Counted from the stretch's first letter, positions 8,948-18,818 are shown. The stretch: 64,000 nt of DNA from Stratiformator vulcanicus (GCF_007744515.1 NZ_CP036268.1:4893113-4957112), one strand, 5' to 3'. Made by a program: numbers and translations. Notes: generated by a model from the letters alone, not told the origin.

Positions 8948-10522
8948 CTATTTTACAAATCTCGACTTATGCCACCGATTCGCTTCAAGAAGCGGAATGG
9001 CAGCGAGCACCGCGATCGCAGGGACCAGCGGAGCTCTCATCCGAGCATTCGCCCAGTAAAGGGTATGGACGGCCGTGAACGCTAAGATCAACAGGATCGC
9101 CGGAAGGAACTGCCTACGCCGTCGCAGTGCGACGAGCACAAGTCCTATAGCCGCAAGGAGAAACACGGCGGCGTTCCAAATCCCGACGCCCCAGATCGCA
9201 ATTGCCGGAATGCCCTCACGGGCGGGGCCGATCGGGACCGGCGACCAGAGGCGGGAGAGGCGCAATATGATCGCCCGCGCCGCCCCGCTTGGATCACGGC
9301 GGATGTTCACAATCGCCCGCTTGCGTTGATACGAGTCGATATGGAGCTCTACGAGGGGTGAGTTCGGATCAAGCTCTTTAGTGATATCAAATGGGTAGTC
9401 AGCAGGTTCAAACTCAAGGGGCCGAAAATCTGCCCTCTTCCCGTCGAGATCAGCAAAGCAATGGTAGATGAACGGGTGATCGATGGACGATTGAAGGAAT
9501 TGCCAGCGGTGCAGGCTCTCCGCAGACCAAACGGTCCCCATCGGCTGCCGGACGACCTCGTTGTAGAACGTCGGATTGTTCCCAAGTAGCAGCGTGTAGC
9601 CGCCGTGCGTCGTCAGCATGACAGGCCGGTTGAAGACCATCGTGTTTCGGATCACCCACGGATTGATCGCCAGGCTGAACCCCAGAACGATCATCGCCGG
9701 AGCGAGAAGCCGAACCTGCCCGCGGACGAGCGAGCGAACATTCCAAAACGCCCATAGCGCAGCGGCCAACAAGCCGAACGCCGCAAACGTCGGTCGGCAC
9801 AACACGCAGAGTCCGAAGACGACCCCGATTGCCAACGGCAGGCCGTATTTGCGGAGAACCGGTACCGGTCTCCAAGAGTCGCCCTCATCGAAGCCCCGAC
9901 TGGTAAGGAGGGGATCATCTGACGGCGAAAGTTTTTCTTCGCTCATCGAACCGTTGTCCCCGATCCGCTTCCTGCCGGGCGCGGCTGCATTGGGTGTCAC
10001 GCTCAGCATCGAAATCAGCCACAGCAGCAGCGCTGCGAGAAAGGCGGAGAACACCTCAGTCATCACGTAGGCCGTGTACCGAAGCAAAATCGGGTCGAGC
10101 GCGACGATCAGCGCCGCGGCGTAAGACCAATTGCCCAATCCGAGATTACGACACGTCCGTTCGGTCAACAGCACGGTGGCGACGCCGAACAGAATCTGAA
10201 GGAACCCGATCGTGATTCCGCGTCCCACGGCCGAATCAGTCAGCCGATCCACCGCCACGTCTGCGGTGACGACGAGCGGATACAGCGGCGGGCGATACGC
10301 CCTTTGCCTATCGGTTCCAAATTCCCCGCGCTCAACAAGACCGGAAGCCAGCGCATAATACGCGTCGGGGTCCTCCGCAAATGAATCGAAATACCGGACG
10401 AAGACCGCCGACCGTGACAGGCACGCGATGACGCAAATCAACGCGATCCAACGCCAGCGGTGTCGAGGCGCACCAATAAACTTTTCCCCTTCCGATGCGG
10501 AGCGGGTCGCCGGGGTGGTCAT
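8948..10522 (-). CDS. Glycosyltransferase 39-like integral membrane protein
   Basis: A 524-residue polytopic protein with about ten membrane helices. The first loop carries EDPDAYYALASGLVERG and RPPLYPL, which match the acidic first loop of ArnT/PMT-type (GT39) glycosyltransferases that use lipid-linked sugars. C-terminal helices (residues 440-510) precede a basic tail. About residues 179-210 form a hydrophilic insert encoded by repeat A1 (9892-9986), which contributes segments AAPGRKRI and DPLLTSRG without breaking the frame. It heads the minus-strand envelope cluster and is divergent from the MMPL exporter, with 70 bases between the starts. Confidence 0.8.
   Translation of the reverse strand: MTTPATRSASEGEKFIGAPRHRWRWIALICVIACLSRSAVFVRYFDSFAEDPDAYYALASGLVERGEFGTDRQRAYRPPLYPLVVTADVAVDRLTDSAVGRGITIGFLQILFGVATVLLTERTCRNLGLGNWSYAAALIVALDPILLRYTAYVMTEVFSAFLAALLLWLISMLSVTPNAAAPGRKRIGDNGSMSEEKLSPSDDPLLTSRGFDEGDSWRPVPVLRKYGLPLAIGVVFGLCVLCRPTFAAFGLLAAALWAFWNVRSLVRGQVRLLAPAMIVLGFSLAINPWVIRNTMVFNRPVMLTTHGGYTLLLGNNPTFYNEVVRQPMGTVWSAESLHRWQFLQSSIDHPFIYHCFADLDGKRADFRPLEFEPADYPFDITKELDPNSPLVELHIDSYQRKRAIVNIRRDPSGAARAIILRLSRLWSPVPIGPAREGIPAIAIWGVGIWNAAVFLLAAIGLVLVALRRRRQFLPAILLILAFTAVHTLYWANARMRAPLVPAIAVLAAIPLLEANRWHKSRFVK
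9892..9986. repeat. Palindromic repeat A, copy 1, inside the GT39-like gene
   Basis: A 95-bp element with imperfect 25-bp terminal inverted repeats. The left arm starts AGCCCCGACTGGTAAGGAGG and the right arm ends GCCGGGCGCGGCT; the arms pair at about 18 of 25 positions. The same arms bound copy 2 at 21356-21438, where the inner part differs. It lies wholly inside coding sequence and keeps the frame open. Confidence 0.75.
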
Positions 10523-10591
10523 CGAATTCTATCCTGTTCCAAGTCACTTCCGATCGTAGCATGACCGCCCGCCCTTGTTCAGCGGCACGGT

Positions 10592-12874
10592 ATGAAAGCC
10601 ACCGGCATCGCATTCCTGATCCGCTACCGCATCCCGCTGCTATTGGTCGCCGTCATCGCGACGCTCCTCGCGATCCGCCCGGCGATGCAGCTCGATTTCG
10701 ACCGCACGATCGAATCGCTGTACGCGCCGGACAATCCGCGGCTGCTGGAATTCCAAAAAAGTAGAAGGCTGTTCGGCGGTGACGAGTTCGTCGTCGTGGC
10801 GTGGGAACAGGACGACGCCCTGTCCGACGAAAGCCTCGAACAGATCTCGCGATTCTCGGACACGCTTTCTCAGGTCCCCGGCATCGAGCCGGAGAGCACG
10901 CAGAATATTTCCGACACGCTCACGCTGAAGAATTTCGACTCGGCGATCGGGTCGTCATTCGGCCCCTTCCAAGTCTTCGCCCGACGGGCCGCGCAGATCA
11001 CGATGCGAAAGCGGTTGATCGCGTTATCCCGCGGACTGCTGATCGGGGAGGACGACCGGACCGTTGCGGTGGTCCTCCGCCTAAAATCAGCCGATGACGC
11101 GACAGTTGATCGAGCCGTCACCTATCGCCGCATTCGCGAATTAGCCGCGGAGCACGACCCGAAGGCGTATGTCGCGGGCGAGCCGATTCAGGTTTACGAC
11201 GCCTTCCGCTATGTCGAGGAAGACGGCTTCAACCTGTTTCTGGTCTCTTTCGTATTGCTTGGCGTCGGCCTGCTGATTCTGTTTCAGAATTTGCGCTGGG
11301 TCACCCTGCCGCTGCTGATCGTGGTGGCCTCTGTCTTATGGACGCGCGGCCTGTTGGTACTCGCGGGCGCGCGTTTGAGCATGGTCAGTTCCATGCTCAA
11401 TGCCTTGCTCACGATTATCGGGGTCGCCGCCGTCGCCCATATTGCCGTGCGATTTCGCGCCGAACGCGTGAATCACTCGGCTCAGGCGGCGCTGTACCGT
11501 ACGCTGCGGGTGCTCGGCGGGCCGATCTTCTGGGCCGCGGCGACGACGGCGATCGGCTTTCTCTCGCTCACCGTCAGCAATATCACGCCGGTTCGCAGTT
11601 TCGGTCTGATGATGGCCCTGGGCACCGGGCTGGTCCTCCTCGCGACGGCCCTCTATACGCCCGGGACGATCCTGCTGGCCAAGAAATGGGTCGACCTGAA
11701 AAGCCCGCCGGCCGAGGGGGCATTGATCGCGACGCTGCTCTTAACCGCGCGCACGGTGCGGCGGTTTCCCCTAATGATCGGGGCCGGGACAGCCGTACTC
11801 ATCATCGCGTCGGTCGCCGGGATGTTTCGCTTAAACGTCGAGACCGATTTCAGCAAGAACTTCCGCGAAGACAGCCCGGTCATCGTCGCCCTTAATTTTA
11901 TCGAAGACCGGCTCGGCGGAGCAGGCTCGTGGGAGGTCAACTTCGAAGCGCCCGATGAGCTGACAAAAGACTATCTCGACCGAACGCGGGACCTGAGCCA
12001 GCGACTCAAATCTTTAACAATTGAAGGCAATGAAGAGCCGCTGACGAATGTCGTTTCTTTAACGGACGGACTCGACCTGATTCCTCCGATCATTTCAAGC
12101 GACTTACCCGAAGGAAATTTGAAGCTCCTTAGCGGCTTGCAACCCGAATTGGTACCGAGCCTTTACAATCGCGAAGCGGGACGCATGCGAATCATCTTAA
12201 GATCCGCCGAGCGAACCCAGTCTTCGGAAAAGAAACGAATCATTGATGCGGTCGCGCAAGAGGCCCGGCAGGTTTTCCCTGACGCCAAAGTGTCCGGCAT
12301 TTATGTCTTGCTGACATTCTTAATCGAAAGCCTGCTCGCCGATCAGTTTTTAAGCTTCGGCGTCGCCGCCTGCGGGGTCATCGCGATGACCGGAATTGCG
12401 CTGCGAAGCGTTTCACTGGCGATCCTCTCGATCGTGCCGAATGTATTCCCGATCGCGATCGTCCTCGGCGGCATGGGTTGGCTGGGACTGACAATTAATC
12501 TTGGCACGGCGATGATCGCCAGCGTGTCGATCGGGCTGACGATCGACAGCAGCATCCATTACCTCACCGGTTTCCAATCCGCCAGGCGACGTGGCTGCTC
12601 CGTTGCGGAGGCGATTCTGGAAACACACAGCTCGACCGGTCGTGCCCTTGTGTTCGCCACCCTCGCCCTCGCGGTCGGCTTTAGTGTCCTATCGCTCTCG
12701 CACTTTATCCCGCTGGTTTACTTCGGGCTGCTGACCAGTTTGGCCCTGATCGGCGGACTGGCCGGAAATTTGATTTTGCTCCCGATGCTGCTCACGCTGC
12801 GATATCCGCAATCCGCAATAGTGTCGGAGCCGGTTCCGCCGACCGCCCCGGAACCACAAGTCATTGCTGAGTAA
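10592..12874 (+). CDS. MMPL/RND-family exporter
   Basis: A 760-residue RND-superfamily membrane protein of the MMPL type, using the proton gradient to export lipids or other hydrophobic cargo. Each half has one helix, a large extracytoplasmic loop (about residues 35-205 and 425-585) and then five or six helices, giving about twelve in all. DRTIESLYAPDNP after helix 1 and the GLTIDSSIHYLTGF segment in helix 10 are typical. The length fits single-subunit hopanoid or lipid exporters of the MMPL class rather than AcrB-like pumps. The cargo is unknown. The ThuA-like gene follows 25 bases later. Confidence 0.88.
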   Translation: MKATGIAFLIRYRIPLLLVAVIATLLAIRPAMQLDFDRTIESLYAPDNPRLLEFQKSRRLFGGDEFVVVAWEQDDALSDESLEQISRFSDTLSQVPGIEPESTQNISDTLTLKNFDSAIGSSFGPFQVFARRAAQITMRKRLIALSRGLLIGEDDRTVAVVLRLKSADDATVDRAVTYRRIRELAAEHDPKAYVAGEPIQVYDAFRYVEEDGFNLFLVSFVLLGVGLLILFQNLRWVTLPLLIVVASVLWTRGLLVLAGARLSMVSSMLNALLTIIGVAAVAHIAVRFRAERVNHSAQAALYRTLRVLGGPIFWAAATTAIGFLSLTVSNITPVRSFGLMMALGTGLVLLATALYTPGTILLAKKWVDLKSPPAEGALIATLLLTARTVRRFPLMIGAGTAVLIIASVAGMFRLNVETDFSKNFREDSPVIVALNFIEDRLGGAGSWEVNFEAPDELTKDYLDRTRDLSQRLKSLTIEGNEEPLTNVVSLTDGLDLIPPIISSDLPEGNLKLLSGLQPELVPSLYNREAGRMRIILRSAERTQSSEKKRIIDAVAQEARQVFPDAKVSGIYVLLTFLIESLLADQFLSFGVAACGVIAMTGIALRSVSLAILSIVPNVFPIAIVLGGMGWLGLTINLGTAMIASVSIGLTIDSSIHYLTGFQSARRRGCSVAEAILETHSSTGRALVFATLALAVGFSVLSLSHFIPLVYFGLLTSLALIGGLAGNLILLPMLLTLRYPQSAIVSEPVPPTAPEPQVIAE

Positions 12875-12899
12875 TTCACATCAACACCGAGTCATCGTC

Positions 12900-13679
12900 A
12901 TGCAGCGTTTTCTATTGTTTGTCATTGCAACGGCGATTTTGGTTTTCTCGTTCAATCGCGACGGCTTTGCGGATGCCCCGCTCATCGTCTTCATGATCGC
13001 CGAACGCGAATACCGGACCGAAGAAACGCTTCCGGATTTCTTCGAGGAAGAACTGGAGCCACGCGGTTTTCGGGCCGAGTTTGTGTTCGCTTCCGAAGAG
13101 CATCCGAATCAATTTAACAATTTGGAACAACTCAGCGAAGCCGACCTTCTCGTGCTCAGTGTCCGCCGGCGGACGCCAGCCGAGCGGCAACTTGACTTGA
13201 TCCGCAAATATCTTAATGGCGGCGGCCCGGTGGTGGGACTTCGCACCGCCAGTCACGCGTTTCACCAACGGAGGTTAGCGCCGCCCGCAGGGCACAGTGA
13301 GTGGAAGACCTTTGATCGCGACGTGTTCGGCGGAAACTACACCAACCACTACCCGGCCGACCTCAAGTGTATCGTCTCGTCCGAAAGTACGAGCGAGAAG
13401 CATCCCATATTGAAGGGCATCGAAACTCCTTTTCGGGCGCATGGGTCGCTCTATAAGACGTCACCCCTTGAGAAAGGGACGACCGTCTTGCTCCGCGGAA
13501 GCGTGGAGGACAATAACAGCGAACCGCTCGCTTGGACGCACGCCTACCGTGGCGGCCGAGTGTTCTACACATCCCTCGGGCACCCGAAGGACTTCTTGCA
13601 GCCGGAATTCAAGAGGCTGCTCCGCAATGCGATCGAGTGGGCGATCGACAAAGACGACCCCTCGTCACCGATCGACTGA
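12900..13679 (+). CDS. Secreted ThuA-like protein
   Basis: A 259-residue protein of the ThuA-like family (class I glutamine-amidotransferase-like fold, often found with sugar catabolism in planctomycetes). I chose the ATG at 12900 because it begins a signal peptide (MQRFLLFVIATAILVFSF, then cleavage near FADAP); a longer reading from 12864 only adds polar residues. ThuA features seen are DLLVLSVRRRTP, LNGGGPVVGLRTASHAF and a final GGRVFYTSLGHPKDF. The nucleophile position is not a Cys, as usual for ThuA-like proteins. It is probably co-transcribed with the MMPL exporter. Confidence 0.88.
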   Translation: MQRFLLFVIATAILVFSFNRDGFADAPLIVFMIAEREYRTEETLPDFFEEELEPRGFRAEFVFASEEHPNQFNNLEQLSEADLLVLSVRRRTPAERQLDLIRKYLNGGGPVVGLRTASHAFHQRRLAPPAGHSEWKTFDRDVFGGNYTNHYPADLKCIVSSESTSEKHPILKGIETPFRAHGSLYKTSPLEKGTTVLLRGSVEDNNSEPLAWTHAYRGGRVFYTSLGHPKDFLQPEFKRLLRNAIEWAIDKDDPSSPID

Positions 13680-13707
13680 CTCCGTCGACTCTTTGCGACG
13701 ACTCGCC

Positions 13708-14082
13708 TCAAATCGCCGCTTCGCCCTCGCCGATGCGATCGAAGATCACGTCGATCACCTTCTCGTGCAGTCCCAGCGGCGGACAGACGTGAAAGCGGAC
13801 GTTCGGATATTTCGCCACAAACTGTTTGCAGAAATCGTCAAGATCACTGGCGACGTGACGCCCCATCGATAGGAAGTATGGCGACATCAAGACGGTCGTC
13901 GCGCCCCGTTCGACGCACCGCGCGGCACCCTGCGGGATGTCCGGCTCGGCTAATTCGAGAAATCCGATCTCGACGATCGAATACGAGCCTCGCTCCGACA
14001 CAATGGTAGCGAGCTTGTGCAGGTCATCGTTCGCCTCTTTGCGTCGGCTTCCGTGGGCGATCAACAGGACAGCGGTCGACAT
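13708..14082 (-). CDS. CbiX-like sirohydrochlorin chelatase domain protein
   Basis: A 124-residue single-domain chelatase of the CbiX/SirB type, which inserts metal into sirohydrochlorin for cobalamin or siroheme. It starts with LLIAHGSRRKEAN, where the His is the family's first metal or acid-base ligand. It continues with VEIGFLELAEPDIPQG and LMSPYFLSMGRHVASDL, where the second His is seen. A short length is normal for the ancestral small CbiX. The ATG at 14082 is chosen; the frame stays open upstream but there reads against the kinase gene. It is convergent with the ThuA-like gene and divergent from the kinase. Confidence 0.85.
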   Translation of the reverse strand: MSTAVLLIAHGSRRKEANDDLHKLATIVSERGSYSIVEIGFLELAEPDIPQGAARCVERGATTVLMSPYFLSMGRHVASDLDDFCKQFVAKYPNVRFHVCPPLGLHEKVIDVIFDRIGEGEAAI

Positions 14083-14223
14083 AGTGCGATCAAAGTTGGA
14101 GTGCCGCAGGTGGCCCGGCGGTGGATTGCGCGGGACGGTCATGCGATGATGCATTGAGGTGATATTAGCGTGTGGGCGGATTCGGACCGCCCTGGAATTT
14201 CCGATCAGCGGGAAACAAGCCCC

Positions 14224-16167
14224 ATGACGCCTTCGCAGGTCGGCCCTTACCGAATCGAAGAGCAACTCGGCTCCGGCGGAATGGGAGACGTCTATCTTGG
14301 AGTGCATGAGGAGTTGGGCCGCCGCGCCGCCGTAAAGGTACTTCCCGCCTCGCTGGCTCGCGAACCCGGGTTTGTCTCCCGCTTCGAACGCGAAATCGAC
14401 GCGATGCGTCGACTCAACCAGCCGAATATCGTCCGAGTATTCGAAAGCGGCACCGAAGACGGCATCTATTTTCTCGCCATGGAATATGCCGAAGGCGAGA
14501 CGCTCCTGTCGATTCTCCGACGCGAAAAGAAGCTTCCCTGGCGACAGGTGATCGCGATTTCGATTCAGGTCTGTTCGGCCCTCAAACACGCCCACGACGT
14601 CGGCATCATCCACCGTGACATCAAACCGAGCAATTTGATGATTGCCGATAACGGCACCGTCAAGCTGCTCGACTTCGGCGTGGCCCAGGTCTTTGCCGGG
14701 ACAAAGCTCACCGCGACGGGTGGCATCATCGGAACGGCCGAGTACATGTCGCCCGAACAGGCCGAGGGGAAGCGGGCGACCAAACAGAGCGACCTCTATT
14801 CGCTCGGCGCGCTGATGTACGTGATGCTGACCGGGCGCCCGCCATTCAGCGGCAACACAATGCTCGACGTCATCCGCCAGCACCGCTACGGACAATTCGA
14901 CCGACCGCGTCGATACACCGAAGATATTCCGATCTGGCTGGACGACCTCGTCTGCTCGCTGTTGGAGAAAGCCCCTTCGAAGCGGCCGCCCAACGCCTTC
15001 GTGCTGTCGCGCCGGCTGAAAGAAATCATTCCGAAAGTCGAACTGTCGACCGGACAATCCGAGCAGCCGCCGGTCGAGGATACAACGGTCGATGGGCCGA
15101 TCGATGATCCCTCGTCGGAGTTTCAAGGTAACGATCTGCCGACGCAGACAGCGCCCGGCACAACGGAGAGTGCCCCGATGGGCTCCCGGGGTCCCGGCGA
15201 AGCCACCCTTGTCAGTTCACTCATGCGGGCGGAGATCGAAGCCGAGGCGAACTCGCCGCTCCGTCGATTCTTCGACAACACCTGGGTGCTCATTTCGCTG
15301 CTGATCATCGTCATTTTGGGCGGTTACGCGTGGATCCAATATCACCACGTGACGCCGGAAGAACGGTTCGAGATTGCCGAACGCGTCCTTTCCGAACCGC
15401 CCAGCAATCGTTGGTTGGTCGCCCGAAGCGATCACCTTCGTCCGCTGCTTGAAATCGACCCGGAAAAATGGGGGCCGAAAGTCGATCCGCTATTGCGGCA
15501 GATTGCCGAATGGCAGGCTGTGACGGGCGCCGGACAATCGAGGCTTGACCGTACTCCGCCAACCTTGGGAGTAACGGACGAATCGACTGGAAATACCCAA
15601 GGCCCCGCACCTCCGGCCGAAGCGGATCGCGATCCCTCTGCAGGAGAACCCGCCCCGAGCGATCGGCTATTGAGCGGCGAACCGCAGCGTATTCTTGATG
15701 AGGTCGAAGCCAAGCTCGAGCAAGGTGACATTCTCGGAGCCACCGCTCAACTGGGGTCACTCCGTGATCTATTGGCTGGATTTGAGGACGATCGCTTCGA
15801 AGCCGCACGTCAACGGCTCAACGAGCTGCAAACTCGTATTGATGGGTATTCGAGTGGCGACAAAACGACGTCATTTGTCGATGCCGCGATCGACCGGGCC
15901 GCCACCGCAATGGCCGACTATGAACTTTCGGGCGAACAGGTGGAACGCACTCGGGCTTTGAAGATGTACGAGGCCCTGCTGTTTTTGTACGGTGACGATG
16001 ACCCGGAAGTCCGCGACCTCGCCTCCGCGGCGATCCGCCGATTAGAAGGCGAACGGGACGGGAATGAACCCGCACCGTCGCCCTTGAATCGGCCGTCCCC
16101 TCCGAATCCGTCAGACACCAAAGATTTAACAGCCCCCGAAGATCAAACAGCCCCCGAAGCATCATGA
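14224..16167 (+). CDS. Transmembrane Ser/Thr protein kinase
   Basis: A 647-residue PknB-type kinase. The N-terminal kinase domain (about residues 8-270) has the Gly loop LGSGGMGDVYLG, Lys in AAVKVLP, HRDIKPSN near residue 130, DFG near 150 and SPEQ in the activation segment, so it should be active. A Pro/Thr-rich linker leads to one membrane helix (about residues 355-373). The extracytoplasmic part is Glu/Ala-rich, with probable helical repeats and a Pro/Asp-rich tail. No PASTA domain is seen. The ATG at 14224 is preferred to GTG at 14170 since the family starts just before GPYRIEEQLG. It overlaps apt by 4 bases (ATGA). Confidence 0.92.
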   Translation: MTPSQVGPYRIEEQLGSGGMGDVYLGVHEELGRRAAVKVLPASLAREPGFVSRFEREIDAMRRLNQPNIVRVFESGTEDGIYFLAMEYAEGETLLSILRREKKLPWRQVIAISIQVCSALKHAHDVGIIHRDIKPSNLMIADNGTVKLLDFGVAQVFAGTKLTATGGIIGTAEYMSPEQAEGKRATKQSDLYSLGALMYVMLTGRPPFSGNTMLDVIRQHRYGQFDRPRRYTEDIPIWLDDLVCSLLEKAPSKRPPNAFVLSRRLKEIIPKVELSTGQSEQPPVEDTTVDGPIDDPSSEFQGNDLPTQTAPGTTESAPMGSRGPGEATLVSSLMRAEIEAEANSPLRRFFDNTWVLISLLIIVILGGYAWIQYHHVTPEERFEIAERVLSEPPSNRWLVARSDHLRPLLEIDPEKWGPKVDPLLRQIAEWQAVTGAGQSRLDRTPPTLGVTDESTGNTQGPAPPAEADRDPSAGEPAPSDRLLSGEPQRILDEVEAKLEQGDILGATAQLGSLRDLLAGFEDDRFEAARQRLNELQTRIDGYSSGDKTTSFVDAAIDRAATAMADYELSGEQVERTRALKMYEALLFLYGDDDPEVRDLASAAIRRLEGERDGNEPAPSPLNRPSPPNPSDTKDLTAPEDQTAPEAS

Positions 16168-16706
16168 GCGAAACCGCAATCGCCCCCGGCGATGTCGATT
16201 TGAAATCGTATATCCAAGATGTGCCCGACTTCCCGAAGCCGGGGATCTTGTTCAAGGACATCACGCCGCTGCTCTCGGCGCCCGAAGCCTTCGGTGCCGC
16301 GATCGATCGGTTCGCGGCGCATTTCGGCGAAAAGGATATTACCGCGATCATCGCTGCTGAAGCCCGCGGCTTCATCTTTGCCGCCCCACTGGCCCTGCGA
16401 CTGGGAGCGCGATTCGTCCCCGTCCGCAAGCCGGGCAAGCTGCCGCGTGACACGCACAGCTTCACCTACGAGTTGGAATACGGTGAAGACACGCTCGAAA
16501 TGCACACCGACGCGGTGCAGCCCGGCGACAAAATTCTGCTGGTCGATGACCTGCTCGCCACCGGCGGCACGGTCAAAGCGTGTGTTTCCATCGCGGAACA
16601 GACCGGGGCCTCGATCGCCGGTTGCGCATTCCTGATCGAACTCGGCTTTTTGGACGGCCGGAAGGGGCTCGATCAATACGATATTTGCTCGTTGATCACG
16701 TATTGA
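16164..16706 (+). CDS. apt: Adenine phosphoribosyltransferase
   Basis: A 180-residue purine-salvage enzyme making AMP from adenine and PRPP. Seen are DFPKPGILFKDITPLL near the N-terminus, AAEARGFIFAAPLA for base binding, and the PRPP loop ILLVDDLLATGGT at about residues 127-139. The length is normal. Its start codon overlaps the kinase stop (ATGA), so the two are translationally coupled. No functional link between them is known to me. Confidence 0.95.
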   Translation: MSETAIAPGDVDLKSYIQDVPDFPKPGILFKDITPLLSAPEAFGAAIDRFAAHFGEKDITAIIAAEARGFIFAAPLALRLGARFVPVRKPGKLPRDTHSFTYELEYGEDTLEMHTDAVQPGDKILLVDDLLATGGTVKACVSIAEQTGASIAGCAFLIELGFLDGRKGLDQYDICSLITY

Positions 16707-17048
16707 TTGGATTGGCGGGCGGTGCTGATTGATCGAAATTCTGCCCCGGGCTCGGTCCGCGGTTCTGTCGAACGCGCGGCTTTTTTGCTGCATCGATTAA
16801 ACTGCGGTTCATTCGGATTTGCGGCTTGTGGGCCGCGGCCTCGCCGAAACCTCTCTTGACGGCACTCCCGCACCATTTCCTATGCTTGAGGAGATCGTCG
16901 GGGGCGCGGTGCGCGTCTTTCGGAGATCGCGGGCCCGTCATAGAGCAACCGAGCCGACTTCAGGCCGTCTTTCAGATAACGACTTCACCTCCGGCAAAAT
17001 GACTCCGCCGGGACGTGCCCGAATGCGAATATCACAGAGGACCGCGGG
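16707..17048. other. Gene-free stretch between apt and an unknown membrane gene
   Basis: I see no convincing gene in these 342 bases. Short open frames occur on both strands, but none has a family motif, a signal peptide or a consistent start. The stretch probably holds the apt terminator and the promoter of the gene at 17049. No clear hairpin stands out. Confidence 0.4.
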
Positions 17049-18266
17049 ATGAATTCCCGGTCACAACGCGAACCGCAGTCGCACTCCGAAACGCAGCGCC
17101 CCCGGCTCGCCCCGCCCTTCACGCATCAAAAGCCGCGACGCCGCCCCGTCGGTCGGGTTCACGTCGGCACCGGGGGGCCTCACTTCGGGACGTCATCACA
17201 CGATGCCCCGGCGCCGCGCGGGTCGACCCTCCAGTCTGCGTCGACCCGTTCGCAAGCGGCACCACAATATCGCACCGTGCGCGAGGCACTCGCCGAATAC
17301 GAACGACCGCGATTCGGCTCCTCGACCGATGAAGACGCGGTCGCACCCGCGTGGGTCGGGGTCAGCCGCGGAATCTCGCTCGCGCTAGGTTTGCTCGCGA
17401 TTCTGACCGCGTTCGAATTCACGCTGTTCGGGCGCGACGCCAGCTCATTTTGGTGGATCGATCTCGCACCGCTTCCGCCCGATGCCGCTCGGATCGCAAT
17501 GGGGGCTCTCGGTGGTCTGCTGACCCTGTTCGCGTTCTACCCGCGGTTGCCGGGCACCGTGCGATTTGCAGCGTCGCTCGCGGCGGCCATTGCCGCGGGG
17601 TTCTGCATTCGCGACTCGATCTTGTTTTACGAGGCGTTGAGGACCGGACGTTTCGCAGCCGGTCCCGCCGTGCCGCTCGATACATACTTCGCGGTGCTGC
17701 TGCTCGTCGCGATGGCCGGGCTGCGCTCCAAGCCGGCCCGCGGTTCCTTCGGTAATACGATTCTCGCGGCCATCGCGTTCTCGGCGACGGCGGTCGCCAT
17801 CCCGCTGACACACATCTCCACCGCCGGTCGCATCGACGATCGCGGCCCGGTCGAACAGGTGGTCGCGTTGATCGATCGCGACAACGTGGAAATGTCCGAA
17901 CTCGTGAGAGAGAAAGCGCGCGAAGTCACCGGCGAGGCCGCCTCGTTCAGAGTGGTCGAGTACGGCGTTTTCGAGCAAACCGATCCGGCAAGTAGCGGCG
18001 ATTCCGTCATTGCCGATAGCCTCGATCGTGTGCCCGCCACGATTCGCGAGACATGGGCATCGGCGTCGTTACTCGTTGTGGCCGACGCGGCGACACTCGC
18101 CCGAGCGAGACTGCTGTTCGAAAGAGACGGCGTCCGAGTCTCCACCGTGCCGGTGCGCGCTGAGCTCTCTCGCGAAGATCAACTGCTCGGAGTTCGGGAC
18201 GAAGTTCTCGAACTCGCCAAAATCTACGTGCCACTCCCCGCGATCAAGAAAGCACTCAAACGTTGA
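17049..18266 (+). CDS. Polytopic membrane protein with DUF218-like tail, unknown
   Basis: A 405-residue protein. The first 105 residues are polar and low in complexity (Arg, Pro, Ser, Gln). About six hydrophobic helices then span residues 107-260. The last 130 residues are soluble. Within the tail, SASLLVVADAATLARARLLFERDGVRVSTVPV resembles the end of DUF218/YdcF-like domains, where a residue-coordinating segment is followed by ordered loss of the lipid headgroup region; this likeness is weak and by eye. The N-terminal start is uncertain because the Arg/Pro-rich part could be non-coding, and a start near residue 78 is possible. Confidence 0.55.
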   Translation: MNSRSQREPQSHSETQRPRLAPPFTHQKPRRRPVGRVHVGTGGPHFGTSSHDAPAPRGSTLQSASTRSQAAPQYRTVREALAEYERPRFGSSTDEDAVAPAWVGVSRGISLALGLLAILTAFEFTLFGRDASSFWWIDLAPLPPDAARIAMGALGGLLTLFAFYPRLPGTVRFAASLAAAIAAGFCIRDSILFYEALRTGRFAAGPAVPLDTYFAVLLLVAMAGLRSKPARGSFGNTILAAIAFSATAVAIPLTHISTAGRIDDRGPVEQVVALIDRDNVEMSELVREKAREVTGEAASFRVVEYGVFEQTDPASSGDSVIADSLDRVPATIRETWASASLLVVADAATLARARLLFERDGVRVSTVPVRAELSREDQLLGVRDEVLELAKIYVPLPAIKKALKR

Positions 18267-18283
18267 GTGTGATCACCCCGAAG

Positions 18284-18305
18284 CCCACGGGCACCGCCCC
18301 GTGGG
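18284..18305. terminator. Hairpin between convergent genes
   Basis: A perfect 8-bp stem (CCCACGGG / CCCGTGGG) with a 6-base loop lies 17 bases after the stop at 18266 and ahead of the convergent gene at 18334. It shares the AAGCCCACG start seen in the hairpins at 23053 and 30603. It probably ends transcription from both sides. Confidence 0.6.
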
Positions 18306-18333
18306 TCCCCCGTTCATTCCGGCAACACGCCCA

Positions 18334-18738
18334 CTACTTCTTCAGGGCCAGCGGAATGATCGATCCCGCGATCTTCAGCAACGCCAGCGGGATCCATATC
18401 CACAGCAGGTACCAACCGCCGAGCACCATCATTGCCACCAGCGGTCCGGCCTCAATGTCGATGTTCCGCGCCGGGTCTTTGTAGCTGAGCTTGTCGGCAT
18501 GGATCAGTTCCTCCATGCGTGCTGCGGCTTTCTCGAAACCCTTGCCTTCGGTCACGATCGAGCCGATCTGTTCGAACACCCGGACGACCATAAAACCGGC
18601 GAAGATCAGCAATCCGATCGCGATCAGCAGCGACAACATCCGCAGCACGGCCATCGTCGCCTCAGCCATATCGAACGGACGAAACTGCTCTTCGTCGTTA
18701 TTCGGCGTGTGAGGCTCTTCGGGACGGGTCGAAGACAT
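18334..18738 (-). CDS. Small membrane protein with two helices, unknown
   Basis: A 134-residue protein with one helix at about residues 33-55 (MLSLLIAIGLLIFAGFMVV) and a second at about 103-130. The loop between them has charged residues around EELIHADKLSYKDPARN. The N-terminus is polar (STRPEEPHTPNNDEEQ). I do not recognise a family. It is followed on the same strand by nothing closer than the hairpin at 18284. The next upstream gene (18819-19631) is on the same strand, 80 bases away, and may be in the same transcript. Confidence 0.65.
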   Translation of the reverse strand: MSSTRPEEPHTPNNDEEQFRPFDMAEATMAVLRMLSLLIAIGLLIFAGFMVVRVFEQIGSIVTEGKGFEKAAARMEELIHADKLSYKDPARNIDIEAGPLVAMMVLGGWYLLWIWIPLALLKIAGSIIPLALKK

Positions 18739-18818
18739 CGGCTGCCTCGCTGAGAGTTGATCTCGCTGACGCGGACTGTCGCCATCACGATCGTGGCCAG
18801 GCGACGACCAAGCCGCTC

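Noticed and set aside
14083-15126. Minus-strand frame extending the CbiX-like protein by 348 residues
   Set aside because: The extension reads against the kinase gene, and the chelatase family begins at the ATG at 14082.
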